Both the position numbers and the translations under genes were made by a program. Under the pieces are notes generated by a model. That model had not been told where the DNA came from. It saw nothing but the letters and a program-made list of their open reading frames with translations, and did no database searches. A DNA stretch of 64,000 nt. Source: Sulfitobacter sp. EhC04 (GTDB lineage: Bacteria; Pseudomonadota; Alphaproteobacteria; Rhodobacterales; Rhodobacteraceae). Location: the NCBI RefSeq assembly GCF_001650875.1, contig NZ_LXYI01000089.1:305022-369021 (forward strand), read 5' to 3'. Positions 60,138 to 64,000 of the stretch are shown here, piece by piece. Positions within the stretch are counted from its first letter, which is position 1, and every line of letters starts with the position of its first letter.

Positions 60138-61618
60138 GCGACATCCCCGACCACGCGGAGGGTCTCGGCGATGCTGGTCCGGCCTGCCGCCACTTCGATC
60201 AGGCCCTGTCCGATGAGGGTTTCCCGACCGGTCAGGGCCAGCCTGCGCATCTCGGCTTCACTGGCACCGGCATCAATGGCCGCGCGCAGGGCTTCACCCA
60301 CTTCGATCATCTCGAAGATACCGACCCGCCCGGCATAGCCGGAATTGCCGCAGGCGGGACACCCCTCTGCCGCATGAATGGTATCAGGCACCCGCAGGTC
60401 ATGCCGGGTAAAATGGTCGGCCTCGGCTTCGCTTGGCGCATGGGGGCGACGGCATGCGCTGCACAGACGGCGCAGCAACCGTTGGGCAATCACGCCGCGC
60501 AGGGTGGCGGCGATCAGGAAATCGTCCAGCCCCAGATCGCGCAGGCGCACCACCGCGCCCACCGACCCGTTGGCGTGCAGCGAAGAAAACACCAGGTGTC
60601 CGGTAAGTGCAGCCTGTGCGGCAACGCTGGAGGTTTCGCCATCCCGAATTTCCCCCACCAGGATCACGTCCGGGTCCTGCCGCAGGGTCGCGCGCAGCCC
60701 ATTGGCAAAGGTCATCCCGATCTCGGCATTGATCTGCGACTGCGAGATGCCGGGAAGATCGTATTCGATGGGGTCCTCGACGGTGACGATATTGCGCTCG
60801 TCACGGTTGGCCAGCTTCAGCAGCGAATAAAGCGTCGTTGTCTTGCCTGCCCCTGTCGGCCCGGTGGCCAGAATCACACCGTTTGGCAGGGCCGCCAGCC
60901 GGTGCAACAGCGTGACCTGATCCTTGCTGAGACCCAGATCGGACAATTCCATCAGCCCCGCCGAGCGATCGAGAATCCGCAGCACGATCCGTTCGCCGTA
61001 GTTACCGGGAAGCGAGCTGACACGCGTGTCGATCTGCCGTCCGCCCAGCGACAGGGGAATGCGCCCGTCTTGCGGCAGGCGCGTTTCCGCGATGTCGAGC
61101 CCGGCCATGACCTTGAGCCGCGAAACCACCCGTTTCACCGGAACGTCAGAGCGGTCCATCACTGTCTTGAGAAAGCCATCGACACGCATCCGCGCCCGCA
61201 GGCCGCCTTCATAGGGTTCTATGTGCAGGTCAGATGCGCCCGCCGTAACGGCACGGCGCAGCAGTTGGTTCACCAGTTGAACCACCGGGGCGTCGCCGGA
61301 ATCTTCCAGAAGGTCGCGCTGACGTGCCGGCCCCTGGCCGCCGCCGCCGGTGTCTTCCAGGTCAAAGGACAGGGTGTCCTGGGTGTCGGTGCTGTCATCC
61401 TTGGATTGGTAGACCCGTGCCAGCGCCCCTTCGAAACCCGCTGCATCCCGGGTGACAAGGGTCAGTGGCCCTTGGCGCGCCGCGCGCCGCTGTGCCTCGC
61501 GCAGGCCTGTCTGGGTGGCGGCCGGTCCCAGGATGATATCGGAACCGTCCAGGATTACCTGCTGATCGCGGGCAAAGACAAATGGCAGCCGCGGTCTGGC
61601 CGGGATCGGATCAGTCAC
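60134..61618 (-). CDS. gspE: Type II secretion system ATPase GspE
   Basis: A 494-residue secretion ATPase. It has Walker A ATGPTGAGKTTTLYSLL, the Asp box VEDPIEYDLPGISQSQ, Walker B RQDPDVILVGEIRDGETS and the His box LVFSSLHANGS. A tetracysteine zinc module CSACRRPHAP...CPACGNSGY docks on the platform. The GTG at 61618 overlaps the gspD end by 8 bp; ATGs at 61681 and 61699 are in frame but lie deeper in gspD. Confidence 0.92.
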   Translation of the reverse strand: MTDPIPARPRLPFVFARDQQVILDGSDIILGPAATQTGLREAQRRAARQGPLTLVTRDAAGFEGALARVYQSKDDSTDTQDTLSFDLEDTGGGGQGPARQRDLLEDSGDAPVVQLVNQLLRRAVTAGASDLHIEPYEGGLRARMRVDGFLKTVMDRSDVPVKRVVSRLKVMAGLDIAETRLPQDGRIPLSLGGRQIDTRVSSLPGNYGERIVLRILDRSAGLMELSDLGLSKDQVTLLHRLAALPNGVILATGPTGAGKTTTLYSLLKLANRDERNIVTVEDPIEYDLPGISQSQINAEIGMTFANGLRATLRQDPDVILVGEIRDGETSSVAAQAALTGHLVFSSLHANGSVGAVVRLRDLGLDDFLIAATLRGVIAQRLLRRLCSACRRPHAPSEAEADHFTRHDLRVPDTIHAAEGCPACGNSGYAGRVGIFEMIEVGEALRAAIDAGASEAEMRRLALTGRETLIGQGLIEVAAGRTSIAETLRVVGDVA

Positions 61619-63590
61619 GCCCGCCTTTGAACCTAAGTCGGGTCGGGAGGGGGGGATAGTTTCGGTCTTGCGCAAAGTCATCGACAAATCCGGCGTCAAA
61701 GGGTTGGTTCAAATCCACGCCATCGAAGGGCAGGGTGCCATTGGGCGTCTTTGGGTACTGTCCATCATCGAGGGGCTGCAACGCAAGGGTCGCGTTTTTA
61801 GCTTCACGGGCAAGCGCGGTGGTGATCTTGCGAGCCTCATGGTCATCCTTGACCACGCGCGGGCGCAACATGACCAGCAGCACGCGCTGGTTCTTGTTGG
61901 CGTTCTTGCCCCGGAACAGGCCACCGACCAGTGGCAGTTTGCTGAGCCCCGGAACCCGCTGCGACACGGAACCGGACCCGTTTTCCAACAGCCCGCCCAG
62001 CATGATGACGTTGCCGTCGCGGACCAGAACCGTCGTGGACAAGGCGCGGCGTGCCGTGATCTCGCCACCGGCGGAGGAGGTGCTGTTGGTCAGGTTCGAA
62101 ACTTCCTGTTCGATCTCCATCCGCACGGTGCGGTCCGCATTGATCTGCGGTGTCACCTTGAGGGTCAGGCCGACATCCTGGCGTTCGATGGTCTGGAACG
62201 GGTTATCGGGCTGGGCGGTTTCGCCAACCTGGGCGAAGGAGCCTGTCACGAAGGGAACGTTCTGCGCCACGACGATCTCTGCTTCCTGGTTGTTCAGGGT
62301 CATGATCGACGGGGTGGACAACAGGCGGGTGGAATTCGTGGATGCAATGGCGCTGAGCAGCCCGACGATCCCCTCCCCGCTGGAGTTGCGCGCACCGACC
62401 CCGAAAAAGCCGCCGTTGCCGGGTGTCGGCACGGTGTTGGTCGTATTGTTCAGGACAGAGGACACAAGGCTGGTCAGGCTGGGTCGCCCGTCCAGGGAGA
62501 ACTCCACGCCGCCGATGATCGCGTCATTGAGGATTGCGCCGAACTGCGCGGACAGGTCGGCAAAACCCATGACCGACATTTCAAAGATGACCGCTTCGAC
62601 CAGCACTTGCGTGGGGCGGCGATCGAGGAAATGCACCATCTCGATGATGTCGCTCATCTGGTCGGGTGGGGCGGTGATGAGCAGGGTATTTGTCTGTGTC
62701 TCCGGGATGATCCGCACAGCCGCGTCGGTTTCCGCACGTTGTTCGTTGGTAATGGCGCGGGTCACCACATCCGCAAGGCGGGTGGCATCGGCATAATTCA
62801 GTTCCACCGCGCGGGATGCGACATTGGCGTTCTGCGTGTCCAGCCGAGAGGCAAGCGTGCGGATCTGCTGTACCAGACTGTCGGACCCGGAGACGATCAG
62901 CGCATTGGAGCGCCGGTCGATGGATACCGCCGCATCTGCCGGAACGATCTGCATGGACTGGATCACCTGCAGCACCTCGGCGGCATCCGCGTTGCGCAGG
63001 CGTACCATTTCGATGGGGCGTTCTCGCGGGGTATCCAGACGCCGGATCAACTCTTCGATCCGGGCATGGTTCTGGCCCCTGTCAGACAGGATCAGCAGGT
63101 TGGAGCCTGGCACGGGGGACAGGACGGCTTCTGCCGGAAGCAGGGGGCGGATCACTTCGATGATCTCTGCCAGCGGGACGTTATTGACCTCGATCACGCG
63201 GGTCTCGAACCCTTTGGGTGCTGTCCGTGCCGGGCCGGAGGCCAGTTCGCGCGCGACGTTCATTGGCACGATCCGGTCCACGCTGGAGCCTTGCACGATG
63301 GTCAGCCGGTTCAGTTCGAGCACATTCAGGAAAACGTCGTATAGTTCTGCAGGTGTCAGCGTATCGGGGGCAAGCACCGTGACGGTGCCGCGCACGTTGG
63401 GGTCGAGCACAAAGCTGCGGTTGGTAGCCTCTGATACGATCTCGACAAAGCTGCGCAGATCCGCATCGCGCAGGTCCAGTTCAATTTGCGCAGCTGCCGG
63501 GGGGGCCGTGACCACAACCGAAACAAGGGCATGAAAACATGCCATGGAAAGGGCCAGCATTGCCGCCCTCAGGGATAAAATACGTTTCAT
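61611..63590 (-). CDS. gspD: Type II secretion system secretin GspD
   Basis: A 659-residue outer-membrane secretin. A signal peptide of about 34 residues (ending PPAAAQ) precedes the N0 domain (LRDADLRSFVEIVSEAT), N1-N3 repeats (RVIEVNNVPLAEIIEVIRPL; ALIVSGSDSLVQQIRTLASRLD) and the secretin core. The core has VLVEAVIFEMSVM, LLSTPSIMTLNNQEAEIVV and VPGLSKLPLVGGLFRGK. The ATG at 63590 gives MKRILSLRAAML. The 153 bp to gspC show no other gene. Confidence 0.94.
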   Translation of the reverse strand: MKRILSLRAAMLALSMACFHALVSVVVTAPPAAAQIELDLRDADLRSFVEIVSEATNRSFVLDPNVRGTVTVLAPDTLTPAELYDVFLNVLELNRLTIVQGSSVDRIVPMNVARELASGPARTAPKGFETRVIEVNNVPLAEIIEVIRPLLPAEAVLSPVPGSNLLILSDRGQNHARIEELIRRLDTPRERPIEMVRLRNADAAEVLQVIQSMQIVPADAAVSIDRRSNALIVSGSDSLVQQIRTLASRLDTQNANVASRAVELNYADATRLADVVTRAITNEQRAETDAAVRIIPETQTNTLLITAPPDQMSDIIEMVHFLDRRPTQVLVEAVIFEMSVMGFADLSAQFGAILNDAIIGGVEFSLDGRPSLTSLVSSVLNNTTNTVPTPGNGGFFGVGARNSSGEGIVGLLSAIASTNSTRLLSTPSIMTLNNQEAEIVVAQNVPFVTGSFAQVGETAQPDNPFQTIERQDVGLTLKVTPQINADRTVRMEIEQEVSNLTNSTSSAGGEITARRALSTTVLVRDGNVIMLGGLLENGSGSVSQRVPGLSKLPLVGGLFRGKNANKNQRVLLVMLRPRVVKDDHEARKITTALAREAKNATLALQPLDDGQYPKTPNGTLPFDGVDLNQPFDAGFVDDFAQDRNYPPLPTRLRFKGGRD

Positions 63591-63743
63591 GACCGCTCTC
63601 TGCCTCAAGCCCGGTGCAGGTTCTTGATGACCGCATTCGGGGATTTGCCATGTATTGGGTTGAATCCTAGCGCATAATCCGCTGCGATGCACGTCTTTCG
63701 TACGCAATCCGGAAGGCTGTGGCCAATCGGTCGCGCGGCGGCG

Positions 63744-64000
63744 TCAGCCGGGCGGACGGTTTTCCTCGACAAAACCGAGAAGGGCCAGATCATCACCCCC
63801 GTTGTCGATCCACACGCCTTGCTCGTCTATGCGTTCGACGGTCGCGCCATTGCTGAGAACGTCGCCCACCCGCATCAGTTGATCGCCGCTGGGATGCGAC
63901 ACCATCGCCCAGATCTTCTGATCCACGCGCACCACCCCTTTCAAGGCATAGCCCAGACTGTCCAGCGGGGGGCGCGGGGGCTGCGGCTCTGGCGTGGGGG
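63744..64000 (-). CDS. gspC: GspC-like type II secretion protein, C-terminal part (runs off the right edge)
   Basis: The reading frame is open from the window edge to a stop at 63744. It holds a proline-rich linker (PTPEPQPPRPPLDSLGY) and a small beta domain (VVRVDQKIWAMVSHPSGDQL, MRVGDVLSNGATVERIDEQGVWI) ending FVEENRPPG. This pattern and the place directly in front of gspD fit the homology region of GspC, the clamp linking secretin and inner-membrane platform. The N-terminal membrane segment is outside the window. A TTG at 63944 is probably not a start. Confidence 0.65.
   Translation of the reverse strand, partial: PTPEPQPPRPPLDSLGYALKGVVRVDQKIWAMVSHPSGDQLMRVGDVLSNGATVERIDEQGVWIDNGGDDLALLGFVEENRPPG

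Noticed and set aside
1..64000. CRISPR arrays, insertion sequences with transposase, rRNA, prophage genes
   Set aside because: Looked for by eye; no regularly spaced direct repeats, no transposase or integrase protein pattern and no rRNA or phage structural genes were seen.

Overview
The window looks like a chromosomal segment of a marine alphaproteobacterium of the Roseobacter group (Rhodobacteraceae). The base composition is high in GC. The Rieske/cytochrome b/cytochrome c1 operon, the RibH2-type lumazine synthase and the Hint-domain protein are of rhodobacteral type. The ectoine/hydroxyectoine catabolic cluster has the gene order described for Ruegeria. This assignment is inference from gene content and protein character; no database search was run.

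Layout. 1-3912: the 5' end of aroC (reverse), then a TPP-riboswitch-controlled thiamine importer thiBPQ, bracketed by two copies of a twin-palindrome element. 3914-5960: an FMN-riboswitch-controlled ribH2 (reverse) divergent from a PaiB-like FMN-binding protein, then a glutathione S-transferase. 6123-8954: petABC (cytochrome bc1) and its terminator. 9233-12614: a Crp/Fnr regulator, a 367-bp inverted-repeat element, mtaB-dapF and tRNA-Lys(UUU). 12718-15086: a glycosyltransferase plus a possible cysteine-hydrolase-like protein, then an AT-richer gap holding a palindrome and an orphan coding fragment. 15087-28512 (all reverse): the ectoine operon enuR-uehABC-usp-eutABCDE-asnC-ssd-atf. 28771-31612: a Hint protein, then a MerR regulator divergent from an MFS exporter. 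31705-34890: zinc uptake, with zur-znuC-znuB divergent from znuA. 34839-48467 (reverse): assimilatory nitrate reduction, nasT-nasS, an ANTAR-type two-hairpin leader, then nrtA-nrtB-nrtCD-nirB-nirD-nasA-trpD2-cysG; cysG lacks the 3' half of its methyltransferase domain. 48637-51089: an epimerase, a SnoaL-like protein and a divergent LysR regulator. 51213-58793: a second TPP riboswitch and the tightly overlapped operon thiD-thiO-thiS-thiG-thiE-thiF-thiY-tenA-thiZ-thiX. 58923-64000 (reverse): type II secretion genes gspC(partial)-D-E-F.

How the parts work together. Two TPP-sensing operons cover thiamine import, thiazole synthesis and pyrimidine salvage; thiC is not in this window. The ueh/eut genes import ectoines and convert them to aspartate. 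The nas genes import nitrate and reduce it to ammonium, with NasS/NasT acting on a leader terminator. The zur/znu block supplies zinc.

Most of the window is recognisable metabolism. The less ordinary points are the inverted-repeat element at 9981-10347, the twin-palindrome repeats, the truncated CysG, a DapF with Ser at its second catalytic position, a ThiF without zinc cysteines but with a rhodanese-like tail, and the unassigned gene pair beside tRNA-Lys.
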